This document shows positions 33,759 to 44,274 of a stretch of DNA of 60,140 bases, piece after piece. The translations under genes were made by a program, and so were the position numbers. Numbering within the stretch: the first letter of the stretch is position 1; every line of letters starts with the position of its first letter. Source of the DNA: Spirochaetaceae bacterium (GTDB lineage Bacteria > Spirochaetota > Spirochaetia > Treponematales > Treponemataceae); NCBI GenBank assembly GCA_017936665.1, contig JAGBFB010000016.1, positions 1 through 60,140 on the forward strand. The letters are read 5' to 3'. The notes beneath the pieces are model-generated. The model saw only the letters and a program-made list of their open reading frames with translations, was not told the origin of the DNA and did no database searches.

Positions 33759-34914
33759 AAAAACAAACCTTTATTTCTGCTCGTCGGTTCATTGCATAAT
33801 CACGAGGAGTTGTTTCTTTTTCTACTGCTTTTTTATCCCAACTAAAACCTTGAGTTATAATTCTATGTTGTGGGATATTAAAAGCTGTATTCATAATTTT
33901 TTTAATCCATAGGGCTCGGCGCTCAGAAAGTTTTTGATTAAAGTCATGTGGGCTTACGCTATCTGTATGACCGTCAATTGTAAAACATGCAGAATCTAAT
34001 TTATCAGAAGGAATTTTTGATAAAAGATTTGCAATGGCAGCGGCAGTTTCATAAAAACGCATTTCATCATAAATGTTTCCTGCTAAAAGATATTTACCTC
34101 GTCCAGGATATTTATCTGAAGGTTCAAGCCATTCTCCATAATCAAAATAAATTTTTCCTAAATCTACAGATTTAATTTTTGCTAACAATTTTAGAGTTTC
34201 ATCATCAACTTCATTTATGTTATATCCACGAACTAAAGATGATTCTGTATCAAGGGAATCTACAACTGTAAACATTTTACGCCAAGAATATTCATTTTGT
34301 AAAACTGTATCAAACAAGGCATAATCCTCAGAATTAAGTGCTAGATACAAAATTTCGTTTTCAAAAGCGTTGCTTGAACGAATTAATTGTTCTATTTTTG
34401 TCCATTTTTGTTCTGGAGTTTCAATTTCTTCTGTAGGTAATTGTTCATTTATTTCTGTTGATTCAACTGCTATATTTTCAGAATTTTCTGGAACTTCATC
34501 CATTTTATTGGCAGAAACTAACATAAAAATTATTACAGCAAGTGTGATAACAACTAAACAAAAAATTCCAAGAATTACTTTATCAATGAAGTTTTTAATT
34601 TTTCGTTTTTGCTTCTTTTTTTCACAGTGTTTACAATTTTCTTTGTAAATAATTTGGTCTGTAAAAAATCCATCAGAATCTGGAACTAAAAACATCAATT
34701 TTTGGTTTTTACGTTCTACTTTTACGCTTACAAGACCATTCACTTGTTCGTGGGCAATAATATCCGCATTGGTTTCTACAGGAATTTTATTTATTTCAAG
34801 AATTTTGTCGCCGATTTTCAAACTTGTTTTTTCAGCATCGCTATTTGGAACAAATCCTTCGATAATAGTTGAGATTACAAGACTAGAACCGCATTTTTTA
34901 CAATTATTTACCAT
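33745..34914 (-). CDS. zinc-ribbon / PDZ / membrane / OmpA fusion protein
   Basis: A 389-residue mosaic. CxxC at residues 5 and 8 (NCKKCG) and a second CxxC at 94 and 97 (NCKHCEKK) bracket a PDZ-like segment (SLKIGDKILEINKIP). A membrane helix follows (about 108-133), a Glu/Thr-rich linker, and a C-terminal OmpA domain with TIDGHTDSVSPHDFNQKLSE, then RRALW and the late NRRAEI. The OmpA part should bind peptidoglycan outside the membrane while the ribbon and PDZ face the cytoplasm. This combination is unusual. It starts at ATG 34914 and overlaps the next gene. Confidence 0.75.
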   Translation of the reverse strand: MVNNCKKCGSSLVISTIIEGFVPNSDAEKTSLKIGDKILEINKIPVETNADIIAHEQVNGLVSVKVERKNQKLMFLVPDSDGFFTDQIIYKENCKHCEKKKQKRKIKNFIDKVILGIFCLVVITLAVIIFMLVSANKMDEVPENSENIAVESTEINEQLPTEEIETPEQKWTKIEQLIRSSNAFENEILYLALNSEDYALFDTVLQNEYSWRKMFTVVDSLDTESSLVRGYNINEVDDETLKLLAKIKSVDLGKIYFDYGEWLEPSDKYPGRGKYLLAGNIYDEMRFYETAAAIANLLSKIPSDKLDSACFTIDGHTDSVSPHDFNQKLSERRALWIKKIMNTAFNIPQHRIITQGFSWDKKAVEKETTPRDYAMNRRAEIKVCFFEER

Positions 34915-35009
34915 GAAATACCTCTTACATTTTAATGATAATATTTTACTTTATGTTTACTTATTAAGCAATAGAAAAAAATTTTAGTATTTATTATTTT
35001 TTTTTAATG

Positions 35010-35018
35010 TGATATATT
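35010..35018 (+). promoter_or_regulatory. extended -10 directly upstream of pflB
   Basis: tga-tatatt (35010-35018) and then six bases to ATG 35025. No ribosome binding site; predicts a leaderless pflB transcript. Confidence 0.45.
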
Positions 35019-35024
35019 CGTTTT

Positions 35025-37385
35025 ATGCGTTTTAAAGATATTGAATTTCAAGGAATTGCTCCAGAATGGGAAGGTTTTAAACTTGGCCGATGGAGTAATG
35101 GACCAGTTAATGTAAGGGATTTTATCATAAAAAATTATACTCCCTACGATGGTGATGAAAGTTTCTTGTGTGGAGCAACTAACGCCACAAAAGATTTATG
35201 GAATCAAGTTTTAGATTTATCTAAACAAGAAATTGCCGCAGGTGGTGTTTTAGATATGGACACAAAAATCATATCTACTATTACTTCCCATGGACCTGGA
35301 TATTTAGATAAATCAAAAGAAAAAATTGTTGGGCTTCAAACTGATAAACCTTTTAAACGAGCATTAATGCCTTTTGGTGGAATCAAAATGGCTCAAAAAG
35401 CTTGTGAACAAAATGGATATAAGGTAGATCCTGAAGTAACAGAAATTTTTACAAAATATAGAAAAACTCATAACCAAGGTGTTTTTGATGTTTACACTCC
35501 AGAAATGCGTATGGCTCGTCACGCAGGAATTATTACAGGTTTACCTGATGCTTACGGACGTGGTCGTATCATTGGAGATTACAGAAGAGTTGCTCTTTAC
35601 GGAATTAATCGCTTAAAAGTTGAACGACAATATCAAATTGATACTTGTCTTAAAGAAATGAATTACAGAAATATTCGTTTGCGTGAAGAGCTTGCAGACC
35701 AAATGCGTGCCTTAGATGAACTTGCGGAACTTGGTCGTATTTACGGATTTGATATTACTCGTCCTGCAAGTAATGCACAAGAAGCACTTCAATGGATGTA
35801 TCTAGGTTATCTTGCTGCTGTAAAAGAACAAAATGGCGCTGCAATGTCATTAGGACGAACTTCAACTTTTATTGATATTTATATTCAACGAGATATTGAA
35901 AAAGGAATTTTGACAGAAGAACAAGCTCAGGAATTAATCGATCATTTTATCATGAAACTCCGCTTGGTACGTTTTGCTCGAACTCCTGAATATAATTCTT
36001 TGTTCTCAGGGGATCCTCAGTGGGTTACAGAATCTATCGGTGGTGTAAATGTTGACGGGAATCACATGGTAACAAAAACTTCCTACCGATATTTGAACAC
36101 TCTTGATAACTTAGGAACTTCTCCTGAACCAAACCTAACTGTTTTATGGTCTGAAAGATTACCAGAAAACTTCAAAAAATACTGTGCAAAAATGTCTATC
36201 AAATCTTCATCAATTCAATATGAAAATGATGATTTAATGCGCGTTATTCATGGTGATGATTACGCCATTGCTTGTTGTGTTTCTTCAATGGTAGTTGGAA
36301 AAGAAATGCAATTTTTTGGAGCAAGAGCAAACCTTGCAAAATGTTTGTTGTACGCAATCAATGGTGGAGTAGACGAAAAAACAAAAGAACAAGTTGGTCC
36401 AAAATATCGTGCAGTAGAAGGTGATTATCTTGACTACGATGATGTTTTAGAAAAATTTGAAGCAATGATGGATTGGCTTGCTGAACTTTATGTAAATACA
36501 TTGAATGTAATTCATTATATGCACGATAAATATTCCTACGAAAAATTGCAGATGGCTTTACATGATAGAGATGTAAAACGCTACTTTGCAACTGGAATTG
36601 CGGGGCTTTCAATCGTTGCTGATTCTCTTTCTGCAATAAAATATGCAAAAGTAAAATGTATTCGTGACGAAAACGGCGTTGTAGTGGATTATCAAATTGA
36701 AGGGGATTTTCCAAAATACGGTAATAACGATGATAGAGTAGACCAAATTGCTGTAATGATTTTGCGTCATTTTATCAATAAAATTAAGGCAAATCATACT
36801 TATCGTGATGGTGTTCCAACAACTTCAATTTTAACAATTACATCAAATGTTGTTTACGGCAAAAAAACAGGAAATACACCAGACGGAAGAAAAATGGGTG
36901 AACCAATGGCACCAGGTGCAAATCCTATGCATGGTCGTGATACAAATGGTGCTGTTGCATCTTTGGCATCTGTTGCAAAACTTCCATTTAGATATGCACA
37001 AGACGGAATTTCAAATACTTTCTCAATTATTCCTGATGCTTTAGGAAAAGATAGTAGTATTGATTTAGCAAGTATAAAAAATTATGGTGCTTGTTTGTCT
37101 TGTGATACAGCAACTATTATGGCAGCTCCTACAGTGGCAGAAACACTTGCAAATCCTGTTCAAATTGAAAATCTTGTTTCTTTGATTGATGGCTATGCTA
37201 AAAAAGGTGGGCATCACTTAAATGTAAATGTATTCACAAAAGAAACTTTACTTGACGCTCAATCCCATCCAGAAAAATATCCACAATTAACAATTCGCGT
37301 TTCTGGATACGCTGTAAACTTCATTAAGTTGACAAAAGAGCAACAAGACGATGTAATTTCTAGAACTTTCCACAATAAGATGTAA
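35025..37385 (+). CDS. pflB: formate C-acetyltransferase (pyruvate formate-lyase)
   Basis: Cleaves pyruvate with CoA to acetyl-CoA and formate in fermentation. The 786-residue glycyl radical enzyme has the active-site Cys pair ([11 protein letters not shown], Cys417-Cys418) and the radical Gly in [11 protein letters not shown] (Gly761). It also has the PFL-typical [20 protein letters not shown]. The domain and cysteine pair distinguish it from glycerol dehydratase and related enzymes. The ATG at 35025 coincides with the predicted transcript start. The activase pflA lies downstream, but is separated by an oppositely oriented signalling gene. Confidence 0.95.
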   Translation: MRFKDIEFQGIAPEWEGFKLGRWSNGPVNVRDFIIKNYTPYDGDESFLCGATNATKDLWNQVLDLSKQEIAAGGVLDMDTKIISTITSHGPGYLDKSKEKIVGLQTDKPFKRALMPFGGIKMAQKACEQNGYKVDPEVTEIFTKYRKTHNQGVFDVYTPEMRMARHAGIITGLPDAYGRGRIIGDYRRVALYGINRLKVERQYQIDTCLKEMNYRNIRLREELADQMRALDELAELGRIYGFDITRPASNAQEALQWMYLGYLAAVKEQNGAAMSLGRTSTFIDIYIQRDIEKGILTEEQAQELIDHFIMKLRLVRFARTPEYNSLFSGDPQWVTESIGGVNVDGNHMVTKTSYRYLNTLDNLGTSPEPNLTVLWSERLPENFKKYCAKMSIKSSSIQYENDDLMRVIHGDDYAIACCVSSMVVGKEMQFFGARANLAKCLLYAINGGVDEKTKEQVGPKYRAVEGDYLDYDDVLEKFEAMMDWLAELYVNTLNVIHYMHDKYSYEKLQMALHDRDVKRYFATGIAGLSIVADSLSAIKYAKVKCIRDENGVVVDYQIEGDFPKYGNNDDRVDQIAVMILRHFINKIKANHTYRDGVPTTSILTITSNVVYGKKTGNTPDGRKMGEPMAPGANPMHGRDTNGAVASLASVAKLPFRYAQDGISNTFSIIPDALGKDSSIDLASIKNYGACLSCDTATIMAAPTVAETLANPVQIENLVSLIDGYAKKGGHHLNVNVFTKETLLDAQSHPEKYPQLTIRVSGYAVNFIKLTKEQQDDVISRTFHNKM

Positions 37386-37387
37386 GA

Positions 37388-40318
37388 TTATTCTTCATCA
37401 AGAGCGGTAAGTTCTTCAAGAATTTCATCGTTACCAAGATTAAGTTCTGCTTTTGCAAAGCCCTCAGGAGGTCTGTCTTCTATGAGGGCTTTTTCAAATT
37501 CTGCCAAAGGTAGAGGTTTTGAAAAATAAAATCCCTGAGCGTAAAAACATCCTGCTTCATGTAATAATTTTACATGACGAGAAGTTTCTATTCCTTCGCA
37601 AATAACAGTAAGTCCAAGTTTTTGTGCAAGTTGTATAAGTGAAATTAAAATTTCATACTCACGGGCTGATGTATAATTTGCCTGTAAAAATGATTTATCC
37701 ATTTTAATTACATCAATATTCATTTGTTCTAGTAAAGTTAATGATGAATAACCAGAACCAAAATCATCAATGGAAATAATGAAGCCCATTTCTTTGAATT
37801 TCTTAAAATGTCTTAATACAACTTCCATCTTTTCCATTGCAATACTTTCTGTAATTTCAATTTCTAGCAAGTGATGTGGAATATTGTACATATCTGCAAT
37901 AATTTGAACTTTTTCTGGGAAGAGATCATCTTTTGCGTGTAAACGCGAAAAGTTACAAGAAATAGGAACAACTTTTATACCTTGATCCATCCAACGACGA
38001 AGATTTTGACAAGTTTTTTCAAAAACATAATAATCTAATTCTGTGATAAATCCACATCGTTCAAAATATGGTAAGAAAAAAATAGGTGGAATTATACCTT
38101 TTTCTGGATGAATCCAACGAACTAAGGCTTCTGCTCCGCAAATTTTGTTTGTGTTAATATCGTATTTTGGTTGATAATATGGCTGAAATTCTTGATTCTT
38201 AAAAGCTTGTATCATATTCTGGTCAACAAGTTTAAGTTCTTCAATTTCTTTTGACATATCTGGAGTGAAAAAAACAATTTGTGATTCAAAAGGATCTGAA
38301 ATTGTATTTACTGCGTGATTTGCTCTTTCAAGAAGTGAAGAAAATTTTTCTATATTTGTTTCAGCAATAACAGCTCCAGATTTTATAACAAATCTAAAAC
38401 TACAAACTTTTTCTGCATTGAGTTGAAATGCTTGAACAAATTTTTCAAATCTTATTCTTATTTCATCTTCAGTTGTAAATTTTAAAAATACTACAAAATA
38501 ATCCGCCCACAAAGAACCATAATTTTCGTCCTTTTGAATAAGATCTGTTTTTAGAGTTTGCGCAAAAAGTTTTAAAACCTCATTTCCTTTTTCTCTTCCA
38601 AAAGTATCATTTAAGAATCTGAAACGAGATATATTCATATTTAATAAAACATATCGGTCTTTTTCTTCTTTTAGTTTTTTTGTTATTTCATGTTCAAATT
38701 TTGAGCTATTCCAAATTTCCGTGTTGCTATCAAAATATAAGGCACGTTGTGTTTTTTGGTGTTCCAAGAATGTATAAATTACAACTCCCATTATCACTGT
38801 TATTGATAGTAACATTATTAAAATAAAATAAACTGTATATTTTGTAATAAAAAGAGAAAATGTTAGAGGAGGTGACATTCTGCTTGCTGAGTCAAAATAT
38901 CCTGAAATTTCAGAAGGTAAAATAGACAAAAGAGCTTTTTCTATGATTGTGTATAACTCTATAGGTGCGGAATTTGATACTCCAACATAAATAACTGTTT
39001 TTGAATCATCTTGGAATGAAATATCTAAATTTTTGTAGTTTCCTGTTTGAAATAAATATTTACGGATTGTTGTGTTTAAATAAAGATGTTCAGCCTCTCC
39101 TTTTCTTACAGCTTCAAGACATTCTTTATTTGTTTCTTTTAGCATAATATTCGTTGTAGAGGCCAATTTATTCAAATTTTCAGGATTTATTGAACCGTAT
39201 GTAAAAGCCGAAATATTATTTTTAGCCTTAGGATTTGAAATTTTTTCCATCGGTATTGTATAGTATGGTTTTGTAACATTAATTTGATACATTTCTGCAG
39301 CTTGTAATGAATTATCGAAAGCAGTATCAATTAACGCTTTTCCATTTTGTAAGGCTTCAATTGCTTCTGATTTAGTTTTTACAGGAATAAAATTAAATGA
39401 AAGACCTGTAATTTGAGATATTTTATCAAAAACTTTTCTAGCTGCACCATCAAACTCATCATTTTTATTTTTGAATTCTATCGGAGTCCAATATTCACGG
39501 TAAACTGCATTTATTGAAGGATTATTATTTATAAATTCTTGTTCTTTGCGAGTTAATACAATTTGTTTTTGTGAATCACCTACAAAATAATATGAATGTA
39601 AAAGGCTATTGTAATCGGGATGGAAAAGTAATAAATTTTCGTAAGCTTCTTCTAATTCGTTAATAAGTTCTGTATTTTTTTTACTTGTACAAATGTAAAG
39701 ATGCTCTGATTCAAAATGATGAATAATTTTTGTGTTAGGTTCATTTTGATATGTGACATTTGCCCCTGCGTCAATTTCTTTATTTGCTAAAGCTTTAAGG
39801 ATATCCTTATTTGCAAAGTAATATTTTTTATTTATAGTAATTCCATTTTTTTTACAATAATCGTCTAATTCTTGTTCTATTAATCCTCCACGAATTAAGC
39901 CGATTGTCTTTTTGTTTATTGTGATTGGGTCGTTATAAAAAAATCTGTCATCATCGCTACGAATAAAAATACTAGAATCAGAAACACCTGTGTGATTTTT
40001 GGAATAATATAAAGTTTCTTGTAAATATGAAACTTTAGGAATCATTCCTGAAAAATCTATTTCTCCTGTTTGTAATGATGATAGTGCTTCTGTCCAAGTC
40101 ATAGGGATGAATTCAATCTCCCATTGAGCTCTTAGGGCAATTTGATTAAAATATTCACACATGTATCCATGAGGTTCGCCATTTTCGTTGATAATTTGCA
40201 TTCCTTCGATAGGAACAAAAGCTACTGTGACTTTTCGTTTTTCTGCAAAAAGAGAAAAATTACATACAACCATAAAGAGAAAAATGATAGGAAATAATTT
40301 AAATCTTAGTTTTGCCAT
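37388..40318 (-). CDS. membrane sensor with two SBP domains, degenerate GGDEF, and EAL
   Basis: A 976-residue inner-membrane signalling protein. After a signal segment come two periplasmic solute-binding-protein family 3 domains (about 28-250 and 262-485), a membrane helix (about 497-520), a GGDEF domain and an EAL domain. The GGDEF loop reads LWADYFVVF, so it should not make cyclic di-GMP. The EAL is intact: GAEALVRWIHPE, ITESIAMEK, IDDFGSGYSSL, MDKSFL, CEGIET. Expected action: cyclic di-GMP phosphodiesterase controlled by an outside small molecule, probably an amino acid or similar ligand. Its end lies two bases from the pflB stop. Confidence 0.88.
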   Translation of the reverse strand: MAKLRFKLFPIIFLFMVVCNFSLFAEKRKVTVAFVPIEGMQIINENGEPHGYMCEYFNQIALRAQWEIEFIPMTWTEALSSLQTGEIDFSGMIPKVSYLQETLYYSKNHTGVSDSSIFIRSDDDRFFYNDPITINKKTIGLIRGGLIEQELDDYCKKNGITINKKYYFANKDILKALANKEIDAGANVTYQNEPNTKIIHHFESEHLYICTSKKNTELINELEEAYENLLLFHPDYNSLLHSYYFVGDSQKQIVLTRKEQEFINNNPSINAVYREYWTPIEFKNKNDEFDGAARKVFDKISQITGLSFNFIPVKTKSEAIEALQNGKALIDTAFDNSLQAAEMYQINVTKPYYTIPMEKISNPKAKNNISAFTYGSINPENLNKLASTTNIMLKETNKECLEAVRKGEAEHLYLNTTIRKYLFQTGNYKNLDISFQDDSKTVIYVGVSNSAPIELYTIIEKALLSILPSEISGYFDSASRMSPPLTFSLFITKYTVYFILIMLLSITVIMGVVIYTFLEHQKTQRALYFDSNTEIWNSSKFEHEITKKLKEEKDRYVLLNMNISRFRFLNDTFGREKGNEVLKLFAQTLKTDLIQKDENYGSLWADYFVVFLKFTTEDEIRIRFEKFVQAFQLNAEKVCSFRFVIKSGAVIAETNIEKFSSLLERANHAVNTISDPFESQIVFFTPDMSKEIEELKLVDQNMIQAFKNQEFQPYYQPKYDINTNKICGAEALVRWIHPEKGIIPPIFFLPYFERCGFITELDYYVFEKTCQNLRRWMDQGIKVVPISCNFSRLHAKDDLFPEKVQIIADMYNIPHHLLEIEITESIAMEKMEVVLRHFKKFKEMGFIISIDDFGSGYSSLTLLEQMNIDVIKMDKSFLQANYTSAREYEILISLIQLAQKLGLTVICEGIETSRHVKLLHEAGCFYAQGFYFSKPLPLAEFEKALIEDRPPEGFAKAELNLGNDEILEELTALDEE

Positions 40319-40410
40319 AATAATACATTTTATGATATGATTTTAAAAGCTGTCAAGAAAAAAAATGATATTTTACATAAATTTTACATAATGGAGAAAT
40401 TTGATAAATT

Positions 40411-41238
40411 ATGAAGAATGATGAAGAAAAATTAGTTTTAACTGAAAAACAAGGAAAAATTCACTCTATAGAAACTTTTGGTTCTGTTGATGGTCCTGGG
40501 GTGCGATTGGTTGTCTTTTTTCAAGGATGTGTAATGAGATGTAAATATTGTCACAATCCTGATACTTGGAACCTTGATTCTGCAAATAATACTTCTATAA
40601 AGAAAATGACTGCCTCAGATATTCTACAAATTTATGAAAAAAATATGGAATTTTACAAAAAAGGTGGAATTACTGTTACTGGAGGAGAACCACTTTTACA
40701 AATTGATTTTTTAATTGAACTCTTTTCAAAGGCAAAAAAATATTTTCTTCCTTCGGGTTTTGTTACAGGAAAAAATAATGGAATTCACACAACATTAGAC
40801 ACCTCAGGTATTATGTTTTCTTCTTCACAAAATGAAATTTCAAAATTCGATAATCTTTGTGAAGTTACAGATTTAGTTATGCTAGATATAAAACATATAG
40901 ATGATGAAAAACATCGGGAACTTACAGGTCATTCAAACAAAAATGTTTTGGCTTTTGCAAATTATCTTTCTAAAAAAAATATTCCAACTGTTATTCGATA
41001 TGTTTTAGTTCCTTCTATAAATGATGATGTTGAATCTTTAGAAAAATTGGCAGATTTTGTTTATGCTTTGCAAAGTGTACAAAAAATTGAAATTCTTGCT
41101 TATCACGATATGGCAAAGCCAAAATACGAAGCTTTAAAAATAAAATATCCTCTTGAGAGCATAAAACCAGCTACAAAAGAGGACGTAAAACGCGCTGAAC
41201 AAATTATCAGCAATCGGATAAGATCAAATCTAGGTTAA
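40411..41238 (+). CDS. pflA: pyruvate formate-lyase activating enzyme
   Basis: Radical SAM enzyme that installs the glycyl radical on pflB. The 275-residue protein has IETFGSVDGPGVRLVVFFQG and the CxxxCxxC cluster motif (CVMRCKYCHNPDTW), followed by TVTGGEPLLQIDFLIELF and the typical late VLVPSINDDVESLEKLADF. Near residues 105-125 it has an insert (FVTGKNNGIHTTLDTSGIMF). The gene is not in an operon with pflB; a sensory GGDEF/EAL gene lies between them on the other strand. The upstream ggag is rather far (about 14 bases) from the ATG. Confidence 0.92.
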   Translation: MKNDEEKLVLTEKQGKIHSIETFGSVDGPGVRLVVFFQGCVMRCKYCHNPDTWNLDSANNTSIKKMTASDILQIYEKNMEFYKKGGITVTGGEPLLQIDFLIELFSKAKKYFLPSGFVTGKNNGIHTTLDTSGIMFSSSQNEISKFDNLCEVTDLVMLDIKHIDDEKHRELTGHSNKNVLAFANYLSKKNIPTVIRYVLVPSINDDVESLEKLADFVYALQSVQKIEILAYHDMAKPKYEALKIKYPLESIKPATKEDVKRAEQIISNRIRSNLG

Positions 41239-41239
41239 A

Positions 41240-41950
41240 TTACAAAGCACTTTCTACAATTTTTTGTACTTGTGCTGGAATTTCTCGTAATTCTTCTTTG
41301 CTTAATCCTTCTGTTTTTACCACAGGATGAATTGTAAGTTTGATTTTTGCAGGTTTAATGTTTTTGTGTTCTTCGTAGATTTTCCAAGTTCCATCTATTG
41401 TAACAGGAACAATATCTGCACCTGATTGAAAAGCTAGTTTGAAACTGCCTGGTTTAAACTCTTTTACAGGACCACCTTTACTACGAGTTCCTTCTGGAAA
41501 AATTACCATGGAATATCCTTTTTTTACATTTTCCATTCCTTGATGCATTGCTTCAACTGATTGCCGTGGATTTTTTCTTGCAAGAAAAACACACTTCATT
41601 AATTTCATCCAATCAGAAAGTATTGGAACTTTTAAGATTTCGATTTTGGCGATAAATGCTTTTTGATATGGAATGTATCCTAGCAAAAGTGGAATATCCA
41701 TAAGACCTTGGTGATTTCCAATATACACAACACTTCTATCTGATGGAATATTTTCTAATCCTACAACTTCAACTTCTGCACCTGTAACATCAACGCAATA
41801 TTTTGCCCAATCTATTACAAGTGGAGCGATTTGTTCTTTAACTTCCTGTTCTTTTCCTTCTTTTTCAAGTTTTTTTACTTCTTTTAATTTTTTTTGTTTT
41901 TTGAACATATAAAAAATGATTTTTAACAAAACTCCAAGAGTTCTAAACAT
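41240..41950 (-). CDS. plsC: 1-acyl-sn-glycerol-3-phosphate acyltransferase
   Basis: Adds the second acyl chain in phosphatidic acid synthesis at the membrane. The 236-residue protein has the catalytic NHQGLMD block and FPEGTRSKGG, and an N-terminal membrane anchor (FRTLGVLLKIIFYMF). A Lys/Glu-rich stretch follows. It runs convergent with pflA, two bases apart. Family PF01553 also includes lyso-lipid acyltransferases with other partners, so the exact chain specificity is unknown. Confidence 0.88.
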   Translation of the reverse strand: MFRTLGVLLKIIFYMFKKQKKLKEVKKLEKEGKEQEVKEQIAPLVIDWAKYCVDVTGAEVEVVGLENIPSDRSVVYIGNHQGLMDIPLLLGYIPYQKAFIAKIEILKVPILSDWMKLMKCVFLARKNPRQSVEAMHQGMENVKKGYSMVIFPEGTRSKGGPVKEFKPGSFKLAFQSGADIVPVTIDGTWKIYEEHKNIKPAKIKLTIHPVVKTEGLSKEELREIPAQVQKIVESAL

Positions 41951-42002
41951 AATATTTGCCTCGCAAAAAAAATAATCTATAAAAAAGTATACAAGATAAT
42001 GT

Positions 42003-42037
42003 AAAAAAAATAAAGGGAAGGCTTAAAACACCTTCCC
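42003..42037 (-). terminator. terminator of ilvC
   Basis: Minus strand stem gggaagg / ccttccc (42037-42031 and 42021-42015) then ttta and a run of Ts down to 42003. An aaattagtt-a-aactaattt palindrome lies between it and the gene end. Confidence 0.8.
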
Positions 42038-42062
42038 CTACAAATTAGTTAAACTAATTTAA

Positions 42063-43547
42063 TTATTTTCCAATGATTGCTTTCATAGCTGTCATGTAAC
42101 CACGAAGTTTTTTACCTACGATTTCAACTGGGTGATTTCGGATTTCTTCGTTTACTGCAACTAATTCTGCATTTGAAACACTGTTGTCTTTTACATTTAA
42201 GCCTTTACCAATAACATCTGTATCGATTTTTGCCATAAAGTCTTTAAGTAGTGGACGGCAAGCATTGTCAAATAGGTAACATCCATATTCAGCAGTATCT
42301 GAAATAACTTTATTCATTTCGTAAAGTTTTTTGCGGCTGATAAGATTTGCAATAAGTGGAGTTTCATGTAGTGATTCATAGTAAGCACTTTCGTCTTTGA
42401 TTCCTGCGTCTGTCATTGTTTCAAAAGCAAGTTCAACACCAGCTTTTACCATTGCAACCATCAAGATACCTTTATCAAAATATTCTTGCTCAGAAATTTC
42501 TTCGTTTCCTGCTGGAGTTTGTTCAAAAGCAGTTTTTCCTGTTGCTTCTCTCCAATCAAGAAGATTTTTATCTCCATTATCCCAGTCAATCATCATAGTT
42601 TTTGAGAATTCACCAGAGATGATGTCATCCATGTGTTTTTGATAAAGTTTTGCCATGATTGATTTTAATTCTTTTGAAAGCTCATTTGCTTTGAGTTTTG
42701 CAGGATTTGAAAGTCTATCCATCATTCCTGTAATTCCACCCCATTTTAGAGCTTCTGTAATTGTTTCCCAACCATATTGAATGAATTTTGCTGCGTAACT
42801 TGGAGCAATTCCTTTTTCAACCATTTTATCAAAACACAAAAGAGAACCAGTTTGCAACATACCACAAAGAATTGTTTGTTCTCCCATAAGGTCTGATTTT
42901 ACTTCTGCAACAAAACTTGATTCAAGAACACCTGCACGGCTTCCACCACATCCAACTGCCAAAGCTTTTGCGATTGCCCAACCTTTTCCTTCTGGGTCAT
43001 TTACTGGGTGAACAGCGATAAGAGCAGGAACACCAAATCCACGAACATATTCTGTTCTAACTTCTGAACCTGGACCTTTTGGAGCCATCATAACAACTGT
43101 GATATCAGGACGAATTTGCATTCCTTCTTCAATCATGTTAAATCCGTGGCTATACCAAAGACTAGCACCTTTTTTCATTAAAGGTTGTACATTTGCAAGT
43201 ACATTTGAGTGCTGCTTGTCTGGAGTAAGGTTTCCAACTAAGTCTGCTGTAGGAATCATTTCTTCGTATGTTCCAACTTTGAACCCGTTTTCTGTTGCGT
43301 TTTTCCAAGATTGTCTTTTTTCTTTGATTGCACTTTCTCTTAAAGCATAAGAAACATCAAGACCTGAATCTCTTAAGTTCATACCTTGGTGAAGTCCTTG
43401 AGCACCACAACCAACAATAACGATTTTTTTACCTTGAAGAGCTTTTGTTCCATCAGCAAATTCATCTTTTGACATGAATCTACAATGTCCTAATTGTAAT
43501 CTTGCTTCTCTCCATGGGATTGAGTTAAAATAATTTTTCTTTTCCAT
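42063..43547 (-). CDS. ilvC: ketol-acid reductoisomerase, class II
   Basis: NADPH-dependent isomeroreductase of valine, leucine and isoleucine synthesis. At 494 residues it is the long class II form (as in E. coli) rather than the short class I form of most bacteria. The NAD(P) binding site is [20 protein letters not shown], with [18 protein letters not shown] and the C-terminal knotted domain repeated (for example [17 protein letters not shown]). Starts at ATG 43547, ggaga upstream. Together with citramalate synthase at 9084 it feeds the branched-chain pathway. Confidence 0.93.
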   Translation of the reverse strand: MEKKNYFNSIPWREARLQLGHCRFMSKDEFADGTKALQGKKIVIVGCGAQGLHQGMNLRDSGLDVSYALRESAIKEKRQSWKNATENGFKVGTYEEMIPTADLVGNLTPDKQHSNVLANVQPLMKKGASLWYSHGFNMIEEGMQIRPDITVVMMAPKGPGSEVRTEYVRGFGVPALIAVHPVNDPEGKGWAIAKALAVGCGGSRAGVLESSFVAEVKSDLMGEQTILCGMLQTGSLLCFDKMVEKGIAPSYAAKFIQYGWETITEALKWGGITGMMDRLSNPAKLKANELSKELKSIMAKLYQKHMDDIISGEFSKTMMIDWDNGDKNLLDWREATGKTAFEQTPAGNEEISEQEYFDKGILMVAMVKAGVELAFETMTDAGIKDESAYYESLHETPLIANLISRKKLYEMNKVISDTAEYGCYLFDNACRPLLKDFMAKIDTDVIGKGLNVKDNSVSNAELVAVNEEIRNHPVEIVGKKLRGYMTAMKAIIGK

Positions 43548-43614
43548 AATTGAAATATCTCCAAAAAAAATTTGATTAAAATTTTTATTACTACTGAAAG
43601 TATCCTTACTCTAC

Positions 43615-43643
43615 ATAATATCGAAAATAGGATATTGCGTAAA
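43615..43643 (-). promoter_or_regulatory. candidate promoter of ilvC
   Basis: Minus strand: -35 tttacg (43643-43638), 17-base spacer, -10 tattat (43620-43615), about 70 bases before the ATG. Confidence 0.5.
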
Positions 43644-43727
43644 GTAATTAGAATAAAATATATAGAAGAATTTTATTTTTTTGCAAAATCTTAATTCATA
43701 AATTATATTTTTGTGTAGAGGTATTTT

Positions 43728-44270
43728 ATGAAGAAATTAATATTTTCATTATTTATAATGATGGCTTTATCAGGATTTATTTTTGCTGATAAAAATGTTG
43801 CACTTTCAGACTTGCCAACAACAATTACTGATTTTATGAAAACTTATTTTCCAGAATCAACAGTGGATTATGCTGAATATGACGATGGAAAATATGAAAT
43901 TTGGTTTTCTGTAGAAAAAGATAATAATGTTGTAAAAGGGGAAGCTGAATTTTCTAAAAGAGGTGATTGGAAAAACCTAGAATTTTATCTTGGTGTGCCA
44001 GAAACTCTTTTGCCAGAACCAGTTTTAACAACTTTGCGTCAAAATTTTTCTGATCAAGCAATTGTTTCTTTAGAGCGTGATAAACGAGGTTTTGAACTTA
44101 CATTATCAGATTCAACTGAAATTGATATTTCTGATGAAGGTAAAATTTTAGACTTAGACAAAGAACATCGTCACAGAAAATTTGATAAAAATAAATCTGA
44201 TAAGGCAAAGAAATTTAAGGAGCCTAAACAAGATTCTTCTGCAACGATGGATTCTGTAGACGCTCTATAA
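43728..44270 (+). CDS. exported PepSY-like protein
   Basis: A 180-residue exported protein with a clear signal peptide (first 20 residues, ending GFIFAD). The body has two copies of the PepSY-like/BLIP-like small beta fold: FMKTYFPESTVDYAEYDDG with YEIWFS, and again LRQNFSDQAIVSLERDKRG with FELTLSD. Related periplasmic proteins bind or inhibit peptidases or act in metal sensing; the role here is unknown. The tail is charged (His/Arg/Lys-rich) and probably flexible. It stands alone, divergent from ilvC. Confidence 0.75.
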   Translation: MKKLIFSLFIMMALSGFIFADKNVALSDLPTTITDFMKTYFPESTVDYAEYDDGKYEIWFSVEKDNNVVKGEAEFSKRGDWKNLEFYLGVPETLLPEPVLTTLRQNFSDQAIVSLERDKRGFELTLSDSTEIDISDEGKILDLDKEHRHRKFDKNKSDKAKKFKEPKQDSSATMDSVDAL

Positions 44271-44274
44271 TATT

